A stretch of 64,000 nucleotides of DNA, taken from the NCBI RefSeq assembly GCF_026210795.1, contig NC_089433.1:248001-312000 (forward strand). The letters are read 5' to 3'. Each line of letters opens with the position of its first letter. Position 1 is the first letter of the stretch. The notes under the pieces were generated by a model that was not told the DNA's origin, ran no database searches, and worked only from the letters and a program-made list of their open reading frames with translations. The position numbers were made by a program, and so were the translations under genes. Of the stretch, positions 1-11,485 are shown one piece after another. Source of the DNA: Rhizophagus irregularis (taxonomy: Eukaryota; Glomeromycota; Glomeromycetes; Glomerales; Glomeraceae).

Positions 1-251
1 TATTTTATACATTTCTTAAATAATTCTTTTTTTTTTTATAATTATCCAATTATTTAAACGAGTAGCAAAATATTTTACACATTCCTTAGTTTGTAATTTT
101 AAAAAATTTTGATTTTGATCGATCGGCTTAAAATTATTCCGGATAAACAATACACAATTTCTGTACTATCGTAAACTTTGATCAACATTAAATTGATTTA
201 CAGCTTGCTTAATTATTTTTTACCTTCTCTTCCAAAATATAGTAAAAAAAA
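1..251 (+). promoter_or_regulatory. Duplicated 5' flank of the BTB-TLDc pseudogene
   Basis: This stretch is a shortened copy of the DNA just upstream of the intact gene at 5928. Both share the block around AACGAGTAGCAAAATATTTT and the motif TTACCTTCTCTTCC shortly before the start codon. The duplication that made the two plus-strand genes therefore included the promoter region. Looser copies of the same block occur at 41225-41440. No clear TATA box was identified. Confidence 0.5.
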
Positions 252-1777
252 ATGTTATCGCAGTTTTTACTAGATTAAGTGAAAATTATATTGAAATTTT
301 AAATGATGATGAATATTATGATATAACAATTGAAGTTGGTAAGGATCCAAATGTAAAAATATTCCGTGCACACATGATTATCCTGTGTTACCGCTCTCCA
401 TTTTTACGACGAACTTTAATTTCAAATAAAAAGAATAACGATGGTATTTTGGCTCATATTAAGTTATCAGATATCTCACCAGAAATCTTTCAAATTATTC
501 TAAAGTAAGTAAGTAAGTCAAATTTATACTAACTTTTATTAGCAATTAAATATTTTATATTTAATAAAATTTTTTATATTATTAGATATATTTATGGTGG
601 TATAATTTTTTTTAATGAACAAGAAACTTTAGAAATTTTGAAAGTATTGATTGCTGCTGACAAACTTCACCTTCAAGAATTAGTTGACTATTTACAGAAA
701 TATTTAATTGAAAATAAAGTTGAATTAATGAAACAAAATTTTGGACTTGTTTATCAAACAAGTTTTTAATCTGATTCTTTATTAGATCTTCAACAATTTT
801 GTATAGATTGTATGACTAAACATCCTCAAAAAATGTTCAAGTCACTTGATTTTACTTCACTTTCTGAAAAATCTTTGGTTTCACTTATTAAAAGGGATGA
901 TTTACAAATGAAAGAAGTTGAAATTTGGGATCATGTTTTAAAATGAGGACTTACGCAAAATTCTTCTCTTATTTCAGATCCTGATACTTGGACAGATGAT
1001 GATTATGAAATGATGAAAAATACTTTACAACCCTGTTTACCGTTAATTAGATTTTTTAGTTTATCATCTGAAGAATTTGCACAAAAAGTTCGTCCATACA
1101 AAAAACTCTTAGGACGCCAACTTTATGAGAATTTGTTAAATTCATATTTGGATCCTAACATTGAACCAAGTGATAATATTTTACTTCCCAGATACAAGAA
1201 TGTTGATGGAGTTATTGATTCAAAAATTGTTAATTTAAATATTGTTTCTTTGGTTTCAAGATGGGTAGATAAAATAGATATTAAAAGTAAATTTGCTTAT
1301 ACGAGAGAATTATATTTATCATATAAATTTAATTTATTATTAAGAGGAAGTCAAGATGGATTTACTCCTAAGAGGTTTCATGAATTATGTGATAATATAT
1401 CTCATACTATTACATTCATTAAAGTAAGAGGAACAGAAGAAATTATTGGAGGATATAATCCTTTGATTTGGAAAAGTTTGAATAATGAATATGGTGAAAC
1501 AAAAGATAGTTTTATATTTTCTTTTAAAAGTAAGGATAACTTCAAAGTTCCAATTTTGAGCCATGTAAATCCAAAGGATATAAATGGAGCGTTATTTTAT
1601 CATACTAGAAGTGGTCCTACGTTTGGTCGTGATCTTTATATAGGCGTAAAAGGAGTTGATTCAGATGAATATCATCGTAATTATTGTAGAAAATATAGGT
1701 ATGAAAAAGAGATAAGGAATACAGAAGATCTATTCTCAATAGAAGACTATGAAGTATTTCAAATTGTAAAAAGTTAA
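252..1777 (+). pseudogene. BTB-BACK-TLDc protein, disabled copy
   Basis: This is a paralogue of the intact gene at 5928-7443, aligned end to end. Three lesions are visible against that copy. One T is missing in the T-run after codon 4 (about 264-268), giving a stop at 276-278. A CAA codon has become TAA at 767-769. A TGG codon has become TGA at 944-946. After the last lesion the frame stays open to 1777, covering the BACK end and the whole TLDc domain (residues such as DGFTPKRFHELCD and IIGGYNPLIW). The intron is still recognisable at 505-585 (GTAAGT to TAG). A shorter product starting at the ATG at 1010 is possible in principle, but it would lack the BTB domain. The lesions are mild, so decay is probably recent. 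Confidence 0.85.
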
Positions 1778-2099
1778 GCTATATAATTTGTATTTAATTT
1801 TGTTCTTAAAGCTAGTTGTACTTTGTAATTACAGATAGAATTATATAAGATTTTTGTAAACGTACATTATAATAAATTCTGGGCCTGGGTATAATGACTC
1901 AAGTTCCAATTTAATCAACTTAAACTTATAAATAATTAATTATTACTTATTTGGTAAATATTTTTTTTTTGTTTTTTATTGATTAATTGATTTAGAAAGT
2001 GATAAATACATATATACTGTATATATATATATATTAATTATCAATAGTAAAAAAAAATATAATAGTTGAAAAAACTTCAAAAGTAAAATTTCATGATTG

Positions 2100-2260
2100 T
2101 TAATACTAGTAGATGTCAACAAAATGGCTTGTCAGCAAAATAGGGATTCGTTGAAATGGTTTCAGAAAAATGTGATGTCGGCGAAATGGCAAGTCGGCAA
2201 AATTACATCAAACAGTTGTCGGTAAAATGGGTGAATATGTAAGTTCATCTACCACTATCA
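2100..2260. repeat. Degenerate TGTCGGCRAAATGG repeats
   Basis: Five or so imperfect copies of a motif close to TGTCGGCAAAATGG follow one another at irregular spacing. The reverse-complement form recurs at 50285-50395. The family is not recognised. It could be the body of a miniature transposon. Confidence 0.5.
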
Positions 2261-2274
2261 ATAATTTTAATAAG

Positions 2275-2615
2275 TCAGGACCTTGTAAAATATTCAATTC
2301 AATATTTTCACAGTAAATAAACCTAATAATATAATTTACACAATAAATTTGATATTTCAATTTCGAAAAATATTTCTATTACATTGTCATTATAATTACA
2401 TAAGAATGATATTAAATAATTAAAGATTTGATTCTTCTAAAAATAAATTTCCATCTCTTTTCTCAGCCCATTCGTTATAAGATGCAGTACGAAAATCTTT
2501 AATACTTTGTTCTTCTCCAGCAGTCCAGCATAAATAATAACGTCATATCCAATTTCTGTTCAAAAAAATTTTCATAGTCTCTATATACTAACTCTGCCCA
2601 AAATTTCTAAGTCAT
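2275..2615 (-). pseudogene. BTB exon 1 remnant of a BTB-TLDc gene
   Basis: The minus strand reads as a decayed copy of the first exon, intron and exon 2 start of the gene at 3383-4845. The ATG corresponds to 2613-2615. About 45 nt are missing where intact copies encode the residues around ARSQYF. There are also small indels, and the copy breaks off just after the start of exon 2. No open frame survives, so this is not a gene. Confidence 0.75.
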
Positions 2616-2732
2616 TGTTTACTTTTAAGAAAAGCAAAGTTTTATGTTGATTGTTTAACTTTAAATTTCTACAATTACTGCCAAAATTTTGAAGTGTCAT
2701 GAATATTGATCAAAAATTGGGTTTGGATTTTA

Positions 2733-3038
2733 TTATTTGGTGGATGACAAAGTCTTAGAATGTTGTACCTCAAGTGTCGATTCACGCCAGGTGATAACTG
2801 ACGTGCGTCTAGGAATAGAGAAGTTCAAATTGAGTCGGTTCGTTCCATACGTCAGTTCCAAACCGGGTTTGATATGTACTGACTTGGTTCTTAACCAAAG
2901 TGACAAAAACCGATTATGGAACCGAACTGGTTTTTTGGCCCAACTTGGTTTTTCAATAGTATCAGTACCGAACCGAGTGAGCCGTCCGTGCGTGAAAATT
3001 TGTGACCTTAGAATAACAGATTGATTAGAATAACTCAC
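2733..3038. repeat. GC-richer island with AACCG motifs
   Basis: This island is clearly less AT-rich than its surroundings and is dense in AACCGR/CGGTT motifs. Part of it matches 29360-29530 in reverse orientation (shared phrases include GATACTATTGA and GTTCCATAAT). Open frames of about 100 codons exist on both strands here, but neither looks like protein. A non-autonomous transposon relic is the likeliest explanation, by analogy with the ACCCG-rich hAT-type element at 35783. Confidence 0.4.
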
Positions 3039-3382
3039 GAAACTACTTCATTCAAAATTACTTATAAATTACGAGTTTTTTTAATATATGATTTCATAAA
3101 TCAATTAAGTATAAAATTTCACAATATATATAATTTATTGTACTATACGAATTTATTTATAGAATAAAAGCAATGTCATTAATAAAAAACGTGTTTGTTA
3201 TGGAAGTGCGATATGCGTCATGTATTTGACTCACGTTCAGTTATCATCTGACACAAATTAATCGACACCTGGAGGTACAACATATATATTAAAAAAAATT
3301 GTTTTTAAAAAAATATATGCATTCAATATCTATATAATAATAATAAATTCTTTATTTATGGAAAAATTTTTTTTAATAGAAT

Positions 3383-4845
3383 TTATTTTTTAATTACTTG
3401 AAATACTTCATAATCTTCTACTTCAAAATTTTCTGGAATTCCTATCTTTGGATAGTCATCACCATAACCACGATCTTTATTAGACCAATTATTATTATCA
3501 CAGTATATATTACCCATAGTTGGACCGTAATTATAATTACAAAAAACAGCACGATTTTGTTTCTTAACATAACTGACTTTTGAAGTAGAAATATTTTTTC
3601 CATTCGTAGAATTAAAAATAAAGCTATCTGCTGTAGTCTCCCATTGATAACGACTTCCATTCCAATCAAGTGGATTATAACCTCCAATTAATTGTGTTGA
3701 ATTTTTAATTTTTGCTATCCAAATAGTAGCTCCTTTATTATCACAATTTTTATGAAAAGATTTAGTATCAACTCCATCTTGACTTGAGCGATATAATAGC
3801 TTAAAATCGTAAGGAACATTTTTTCTATAATGTGATGAATCTTTTTTATCAATCCACGAAGCAAATAGAGGAATATGATTTGACTCAATCAATGTTGAAT
3901 CTAATCTTTGTTTTCTTGAAGGTGGTAAATTAGTTTTAGGTTTCACATTAGGAACTATATAATATTCCAAAAGATCATGAATTAAATCTTGTGGTAAGAT
4001 GTCTTTGTAACAATAAACTTTGTAAAAGAAATCAGTAGGTTCAATATCATAGAATCGAATTAAAGGAATAAATCTGTATAATTCTCTTTCAATTCTTATA
4101 ATATCATCTTTATTCCATTTTGTTGGATCATTCTGCATATTTTGTTGGGCAAAACACCATTTTAATAAATACTCCCAAATTTCAATGTCATTCATAATTA
4201 AGTCGTCCCTTTTTAATAATAATTCCAATAAAGGAGCTTTTAAATTGATAAAATTTTCAGAACTGAATAAAATTTTAGGTTCTTCACAAATTTTTTCAAG
4301 GCAAAAATTCCATAAATCCGTAAATGTTTCATGTTGATAAATAATTTCAAGAATTCCGGTTGGATTTTGTTGTAAAAATTCAGTTTTATGTTCAATCAAA
4401 AATTCTTGAATGTGGGAAACTAATGAATTGATATTTAGCTCATCCACAGCTACCAATAACTCCAATACATCAGGACCTTGTAAAGTCTTCAATTCAATAT
4501 TTCCACAATAAATGAACCTAACAATATGATTAATAGTTAAATATTTTATAAATTTAGATGATTAATAAATTTATTAAATAACATATCTTACCTAAGAATG
4601 ATATTAAATAATTTTGGTGAAATATTTGATTTTTTAAAAATAAATTTTCCATCTCTTTTCTCAGCCCATTCATTAGAAAATGCAGTACGAAAATATTGAG
4701 ACCTAGCACATAAAACATTTGAATGAGCATGAATTTCTTTAATATTTTGTTCTTCTCCAACATAAATAATAACGTCATATCCAGTTTCTGTTTCAAAAAG
4801 TTTTTCATAATCGCTAGATAACTCTGCCCAAAATTTCGAAGACAT
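3383..4845 (-). CDS. BTB-BACK-TLDc domain protein
   Basis: Two exons, 4845-4592 and 4517-3383, encode 462 residues. The intron (4591-4518) starts GTAAGA, ends GTTAG and splits an Arg codon. The N-terminal BTB/POZ domain (about residues 1-110; YDVIIYVGEEQN, ARSQYFRTAF) usually mediates dimerisation and binding to cullin-3 ubiquitin ligases. A BACK-like region follows (about 115-230; WEYLLKWCFAQQN). The C-terminal TLDc domain (about 285-460) shows LLYRSSQDG, QLIGGYNPLDW, ADSFIF and EDYEVFQVIKK. TLDc domains are linked to oxidative-stress protection and V-ATPase regulation in other eukaryotes. The role here is unknown. The ATG at 4845 is chosen because exon 1 has exactly 254 nt in every intact paralogue of this window. 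It is transcribed away from the copy at 5928, with about 1.1 kb between their starts. Confidence 0.9.
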
Positions 4846-5540
4846 TGTTTATTGTAAATAGTAAGAAAAGCAGTAAATTTAAAGTTTATAGTCGAAGCCT
4901 TAATTATATTATATTATGACGATCGTGTAACCTAAATTCCTAATAAAAATAATTTCCTGCGTATTTGTCAACTTTATAACATTGATCAAAGATCATGATT
5001 ATCATATTTAATCAATTTTTTAAAAGATTAAAACTGAAATAACAAGCATATGGAAAAACATAAATTTCATAAAAACCATTTTCTGTTGTACCTAAGCAAA
5101 ACAATTTGTCAATTTTTAACCTTATTATTAATTAAAAATTTTATCCCTCTAACTGTAATTTTTCTAAAATTATTAATAAATTTCAGGCAAATACAGTATA
5201 GCCAGAATGATAAATGAATATTTTATGTACGTACTAGTGATTTAATACACAATTTAATTAACAAAAGAAATGGGTGAATTTTTTCCGCATGTTTTTTAGT
5301 ATATACACAGTTATTTCTACTTAAGGAATAAAGTTAAAAATTCTATAATATCCATTAACATACCTCTGATAATTTCTTAAATAAAATTAAAATGTGATTG
5401 TGAAATGTAAACTACAATTTTAATTTACCGTTCTCTTTTTGCGTTATATAATAATAATTTTATGATAAAAAAATATATTGTTCATAAAATTTGTACTATT
5501 CTGAAATTGTATTTTACAATTCAATTTTTTGATTGATATT
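4846..5540. other. Intergenic, upstream of two divergent BTB genes
   Basis: This is AT-rich DNA between divergent genes. No coding frame, repeat or clear promoter motif was recognised. Any regulatory elements of the minus-strand gene should lie near the 4846-5000 side. Confidence 0.5.
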
Positions 5541-5927
5541 AAGACTAGAATGGTAAAAAAAAAATATTTTATACATTTCTTGATTTATATTTAAATAATT
5601 CCAATTATTTAAACGAGTAGCAAAATATTTTACACATTCCTTAGTTGGTAATTTAAATCTAATTATTAAATATAAATTATCAAATTTTGATTTTGCTTGC
5701 AATATCATTAAAAGCTATGATCGATCGCTTACTGGCTGAATCAAACGATGATTAACCATAAAAGAATTTGTACAAATTGCAATAATAGTCGGCTTAAAAT
5801 TATTTCAGCCAAACCGGATAAACAATACACAATTTCCATTTATATCTGTACTATCGTAACATTAAATTGATTTACAGCTTACTTAATTATTTTTTACCTT
5901 CTCTTCCAAAATATAGTAAAAAAAAAA
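5541..5927 (+). promoter_or_regulatory. 5' flank of BTB-TLDc gene, shared with pseudogene
   Basis: The flank matches bases 1-251 in blocks, including the AACGAGTAGCAAAATATTTT block and the pyrimidine-rich TTACCTTCTCTTCC just before the ATG. An A-run directly precedes the start codon. The shared block shows that coding and upstream DNA were copied together. No TATA box is obvious. Confidence 0.45.
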
Positions 5928-7443
5928 ATGTTAACGCAGTTTTTTACTAGATTAAGTGAAAATTATATTGAAATTTTAAATGATGATGAATATTATGATA
6001 TAACAATTGAAGTTGGTAAGGATCCAAATGTAAAAATATTCCGTGCGCACATGATTATCCTGTGTTACCGCTCTCCATTTTTACGACGAACTTTAATTTC
6101 AAATAAAAAGAATAACGATAGTATTTTGACTCATATTAATTTATCAGATATTTCACCTGAAATCTTTCAAATTATTTTAGAGTAAGTCAAATTTATAACT
6201 TTTATTAATAATTTAATATTTTATATTTAATACAATTTTTTTATAACGTAGATATATTTACGGTGGTATAATTTCTTTTAATGAGCAAGAAACTTTAAAA
6301 ATTTTAAATGTATTGGTTGCTGCTGACCAACTTCAACTTCAAGAACTAGTTGATTATTTACAGAAATATTTAATTGAAAATAAAGTTGAATTAATGAAAC
6401 AAAATTTTGGACTTGTTTATCAAACAAGTTTTCAATCTGATTCTTTATTAGATCTTCAACAATTTTGTATAGATTGTATGACTAAACATCCTCAAAAAAT
6501 GTTCAAGTCACTTGATTTTACTTCACTTTCTGAAAAATCTTTGGTTTCACTTATTAAAAGGGATGATTTACAAATGAAAGAAGTTGAAATTTGGGATCAT
6601 GTTTTAAAATGGGGACTTACGCAAAATTCTTCTCTTATTTCAGATCCTGATACTTGGACGGATGATGATTATGAAATGATGAAAAATACTTTACAACTTT
6701 GTTTACCTTTAATTAGATTTTTTAGTTTATCATCTGAAGAATTTTTACAAAAAGTTCATCCATATAAAAAACTTTTGAAACCTCAACTTTATGATGAATT
6801 ATTTAAATCTTATTTGAACCCTAATATTGAACCAAGCAAAGATATACTACTTCCTAGATACAGGAATGTTGATGGAATTATTGATTCAAAAATTGTTAAT
6901 TTAAATATTGTTTCTCTAATTTCAAGGTGGATAGATAAATTGGATATTAAAAGTAAATTTGCTTATGTGAGAGAATTATACTTACCATATAAATTTAAAT
7001 TATTATTAAGAGGAAGTCAAGATGGTTTCACTCCTAAAAAATTTCATGAATTATGTGATAATTTACCTTGTACTGTTATATTTATCAAAGTAAAAGGAAC
7101 GGATGAAATTATTGGAGGATATAATCCTTTGATTTGGAAATGTTTGAATGATGAATATGGTGAAACAAAGGATAGTTTTATATTTTCTTTTAAAAGTAAG
7201 AATAATTTTAAAGATCCAATTTTGAGTCATGTAAATCATGAGAATATAAATAGAGCTATATTTTATCATACTCAATGTGGTCCTACATTTGGTCGTGATC
7301 TTTATATAGGCGTAAAAGGAGTTGATTCAGATGAATATCATCGTAATTATTGTGGAAAATATAGGTATGAAAAAGAGATAAGGAATACAGAAGATGTATT
7401 CTCAATAGAAGACTATGAAGTATTTCAAATTGTAAAAAGTTAA
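5928..7443 (+). CDS. BTB-BACK-TLDc domain protein
   Basis: Exon 1 is 5928-6181 (254 nt) and exon 2 is 6252-7443, giving 481 residues. The 70-nt intron begins GTAAGT, ends GTAG and splits a Glu codon; across the junction the protein reads IILEYIYGG. The order is BTB (about 1-110; YDITIEVGKDPN, CYRSPFLRRT), BACK-like (about 125-240; WDHVLKWGLTQN) and TLDc (about 290-480; RGSQDGFTPKKFHELCD, IIGGYNPLIW, DSFIFSF, GPTFGRDLYIG, EDYEVFQIV). It differs noticeably from the other four intact genes (a subgroup beginning MLTQFFTRLSENY) and is closest to the pseudogene at 252. Adaptor function with cullin-3 is inferred from the family only. Nothing is broken. Confidence 0.92.
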
Positions 7444-7846
7444 GCTGTATTTAATCTTGTTCTTAAAGTTGTTATGAGATTAATTGTAAACGTACATGAA
7501 TTTTGATGGTACGTATAAAATAAATTCTTATGGAGTTTTATAATAACTCAGTTTTCAATTTAAAAATTAAAGCATAGGCGTTACTGTATGTAATTTTATG
7601 AGGTATACTGGCCAAAATTAATTCTTTGATTGAATAATTCTCGTAAAAATAGATTTATTTGGTCTTATTTTTTAAAGAAAAAGTAGCTGATTACTAAAAG
7701 ATAACTGGCAGGTAAATAAAAAATTTTCTGATTCATCAATTATTCTGTAGGTTATAATTCGCCATAAATGTAAAATACAAATATAAAATAACCAAATTTA
7801 TTAGCCCGATAATGAGAAATGAATGATTGTAATTTGTCTAATTTAT

Positions 7847-7942
7847 AAATATACTGATGTTGATAAAGTTAGACAAAAAATTAAAGAAATGATTAACAAA
7901 GAAGAATGGAATACAGATGAATGTTTAGAATTGAAGGAGTAG
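7847..7942 (+). pseudogene. Fragment of the ion-transport protein C-terminal exon
   Basis: In one frame the sequence encodes TDVDKVRQKIKEMINKEEWN and ends at TAG 7940-7942. It matches the start of the last exon (30130-29923, minus strand) of the ion-transport gene, which reads ADVDKVRRKIKEMINEGEWN. Nothing else of that gene is present nearby, so this is a lone duplicated exon piece. Confidence 0.75.
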
Positions 7943-8039
7943 TTTACTCTACATATTTTTTTTATTTTTGAACAGGTTATTAAGTGAAACTGAGCTACTA
8001 AAGCTCAAAAATATCAATAGTGAAGAATACAAAATAATT

Positions 8040-8983
8040 TACGACTGCAGTGTTTCATCATCTTCCCAACGTTTAAGATCCTTCTTGGTTATAAGCTCGC
8101 AAGTGTCCTCCATAACCTCATATATCTTATCTGGGTTGAAAAAAATAGTTCGTGAGACCTTCAATCAAACTAGATCCCATGTACTTCATATTATGTCCCA
8201 TATCGTCCCAACAAAACATGTGACTATGATTATCCAATATCCAGATTGAAAATCCAGCAGAATGATCAATACATACAGCATGAGGATCAATAATACCGAA
8301 TGTTTTAGCAAAATACTTAATATTATCTTCATTCAATAAGTTTGTCAGACCTGACAGATCTTTTTTACTCGTATGAAATGAAATCCAAAGTGATCATTCT
8401 TCAAGAGGGAAAGTAGCGCTGGCAATTTCAACAAGGAGGTACTACATCTCTCGTTCTCACATGAATTAAGTGAACTCTCATTCGGATATCGGACCTCACC
8501 AGAATTAGATACTGTACATCCACGGGTTCACTTCCACACAATTCCCAATGTCCCATTTTTCCAGCTTCTCCTACATACGTAAATCTTGAGAGAAAAGAGA
8601 TCGATTGGTTTTCCACCAATTCTCAATCATCTTTTTTCTGTCTTGATCCTTGGGAACCATGATTGATGCTTCAAACAATGCTTTAATGATCCTGTAATAA
8701 CTTTGGTTCCAGACAAGTTTATCACTGATGGAGATTCTCTGCACTCAAGATGGTCGTCCATAATGTAATTAAATATTTGTATAAAGATTTTCAAAAATAT
8801 TATAAATAAATCTTGTTATAAAAAATCTGGACTAGATGCTTGAAGAGAAAGGTCTGGTCTATTTCCAGAAGAATGCCAAAAATGGGGAAATACCCAAAAA
8901 GAAAGAACTTAATTTTGCTGATAGATTTGGAAAAACTGAAAAATGGTTTGATGCTCAGAATTTTAGAACTTTTTTGATATAAT
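8040..8983 (-). pseudogene. Broken copy of the 17462-18540 multicopy gene
   Basis: The minus strand aligns along its length with 17462-18540. Matching segments include YYRIIKALFEASIMVPKD, NRSLFSQDLR, LILVRSDIRMR, YFAKTFGIIDP and FCWDDMGHNM. The copy carries an in-frame stop after SQDLRM, an indel near 8520, and several stops and insertions towards both ends, so it is not functional. It is useful because it shows which frames of the better copy were conserved. Function is unknown. Confidence 0.75.
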
Positions 8984-9004
8984 GTGATAAATACAGTATG
9001 TACT

Positions 9005-9265
9005 ATAAATATTTGGGAGCAATAATAAAAATTGATGAAAAATATTGAAATAATATTTATTTGCGTGATTATTTAGTCATGAAAAATTTATTAAGGAGGA
9101 AAAATTGATTTCATAAATATTTGAGAGCAAAAATTGATGAAAAAAAATTGAAATAATATTTATTTTACGAGAGAAAAATATTTTATTCATGAAAAAATTT
9201 TTAAGGAGAAAAAATATTATTTAATCATGAAAAAATTTTTAAGGAGGAAAAAATTTTTTAAGGAG
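9005..9265. repeat. Two imperfect tandem copies of about 110 bp
   Basis: Two adjacent blocks share AAATATTTGRGAGCAA, AAATTGATGAAAAA, AATAATATTTATTT and CATGAAAAAATTTTTAAGGAGG. The last phrase is repeated once or twice more at the end. No coding function is visible. Confidence 0.6.
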
Positions 9266-9661
9266 GAATGAGAGAGGAGTATGGTATCGTAATTTATATT
9301 GTATTTATTCACTTGTCACCTAAATTTGTACTAGTTTTTTACTATGAGTTTCATATATACACAATATATATACAGTGATTACATTTATTCTTCTGAAACA
9401 TATAAGTGACCTTCTTATATGTATATGAAATAATTGACGTAATTATTTGGTAATAATTGTTTATTAAACAATAAACGGCTGCGCCATTTTATCAGTACTT
9501 TTCCCAGTACATAGGACACGGAGGAGGTGACACAGCAGAATAATTAGATAAATATGTAACAGCTTAATTTCTCGATTTTACAATTTTTTAAATACTTTAA
9601 TTGTCTCTAGCAGGAAAAAGAAGATTTTTCTTAATGATTGACAGTTAAAACTAAAATTTTA

Positions 9662-11217
9662 GTTAGCAAAAAAGGTAAAAAAATATATAGTTATAATATT
9701 ATATGGAGAATTAAAAAATTAACTAACGAAGTAGACAAAAAAGAAGATAATGCTTCTAGCGAAACACGAATGTACTAACGAAAATGAATTCAAAATTTTA
9801 TTGAGAAGTATTATAATTGGTTTACTAATTTTTTGTGAAAATAGTGAAATAATTCTAGGTATAAACGAAAATATTAAAAAATTATTATTTGATTTTAGCA
9901 ATAATTTTAGTAATAGAAAAAAGATAGATAGCGATTTTTACTTAGAATTATTATTTATAGAAAATTTTTTAGACTACAACGAGATTAGGATAATAGATAG
10001 TGATGAAAAAGAATATAGAATATTAAATACTTTAAGAAAAGAAACGAGGGAAATTTTAAAGGATAAAACTGTGGTACATACGATTAAATATAATTTCAAA
10101 ATAGTGGATGAAGGGCTTTTAACGAACGAATATAATTTATTCTGGAACAATAGAATAATAACAGGAGGCTTTAGGGGCTGGAGGAAAAAGTCACGAACGC
10201 TATTTGGAAAAATGAAATACTTAATAGCGAAAATTTAAATGATCTATTTATGTACAATTACAAAAAAGAATTCGATTGGAAGACAACTTTAGAATTTGTT
10301 AGTAATAGAATTAATTTTACACAAAGACAATGCAGTAACAAAGATACGAAAGAAAGATCTTATAGGATTAAGAATTTGTTGAAAGAACAACCGACTTACA
10401 AAATATTATATAAAAGAAATACTAACAAAATAGAAAATGAAATATGTATAAGATGTGGGAAAAATGAAGAAGAAGATTGGAACATATTTGGATCTGCGAA
10501 GATAACGAATTCTCGATTGATGAAATTGTACAAGAATCAATATATCGTTTTGAACAAAATTTAAAGAAATGTAATCAAAATGAAGAAGTAGATATTTTGA
10601 GGAATTATAATTTTGACTTTATTAGAATTTTAGAAAGCCCATCGATAATTTTGAGAGGTAAAAATAAGAAGTGGAATTAATTAGAGGAGTCTACAACGAA
10701 AATTTCAATAGTTTATCGAACAAAAAAGAGGAGAAATCATTGATAAAAAGACTTTGGATGTTTACGTATGACGAAATTAAAAATCGGTTATGGATACCAC
10801 TGTGCGAAGAAATTAAAAGATTAGAAGAAAAAGCAAATATACAAAAATTAGACCTTAGAAAAAAGAGAGAAAGACAGGAAGATAAAACGGAAGATCAAAT
10901 TAAACGAGATAAAAAAACAAAAACAGAAGAAAATTTAGAAAAATTAAACAAAAAAAGATTCAATAAAAAAATTAGTTTAGTAACGTTAGGAAAGTTAACG
11001 GGATCTATAGTGGATGGTAATAGTATAGCAAATGCATGGGAGTGATGATGGGACACAATACATTTTAGTATAGTTCTAGTTATAGTATTTTGTTTCGAAA
11101 ATTACTTAGTTATAGGGTTTTGAGAATTTTTTTTCGAAAAGCTTTAAGTGTTTTAATAATTTAATTATGTAATTTGTATCAATTAATAAAACGCGTTACT
11201 ATTTAAAAAAAAAAAAA
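9662..11217 (+). mobile_element. 3' part of a non-LTR (LINE-type) retrotransposon, frameshifted
   Basis: Four overlapping open frames (from 9750, 10250, 10477 and 10671 to 11045) form one degenerate protein. The first part resembles an eroded RNase H-like region followed by FWNNRI. The middle has a C-x2-C...H-x3-C knuckle (CIRCGKNEEEDW, then EHIWIC in the next frame), typical of the C-terminal finger of non-LTR reverse transcriptases. The tail is Lys/Glu-rich and ends GNSIANAWE. At least three frameshifts separate the frames. Two of them (near 10480 and 10672) fit loss of one G after TGG. The element ends in a poly-A run at about 11205-11217 after TTAATAAAACGCGTTACTA. The reverse transcriptase core is absent, as expected for a 5'-truncated insertion. 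Confidence 0.7.
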
Positions 11218-11220
11218 TAC

Positions 11221-11485
11221 TTTAATTGTCTACTTGTGAATCTAAATTATTATTGATCACTGATCTAAAAACTATTTTATAAATTTGTTGAATTTTACTA
11301 ATATTTTCATCTGTTTTTGTATTATTTTTATCTTTAAAATTAAATTTTCATTATTTAGATAGATCAGTTAATTATAGGGTTATTCTTAATTTATTATCGG
11401 TAACTCTAAGTATTTTATAAAATTATGTAATATTAGGATTCTAAATAATTAATAAAATGCGTTACTAATTGTTTTTTTAAAAAAA
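11221..11485 (+). mobile_element. Second LINE 3' tail, non-coding
   Basis: This block resembles the 3' untranslated end of the element just before it. It ends in AATTAATAAAATGCGTTACTAA followed by T and A runs. It is probably the tail of another truncated LINE of the same family, inserted next to or inside the first. No open frame is present. Confidence 0.5.

Noticed and set aside
252-1777. Repeat-induced point mutation as the cause of the pseudogene stops
   Set aside because: One stop is a CpA to TpA change, but the other G-to-A change is not in that context and one lesion is a base loss, so there is no clear signature.
2733-3038. Overlapping open frames of 95-101 codons on both strands
   Set aside because: The region is a GC-richer repeat with a partial inverted copy at 29360. 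Long frames on both strands follow from its composition, and neither has protein-like features.
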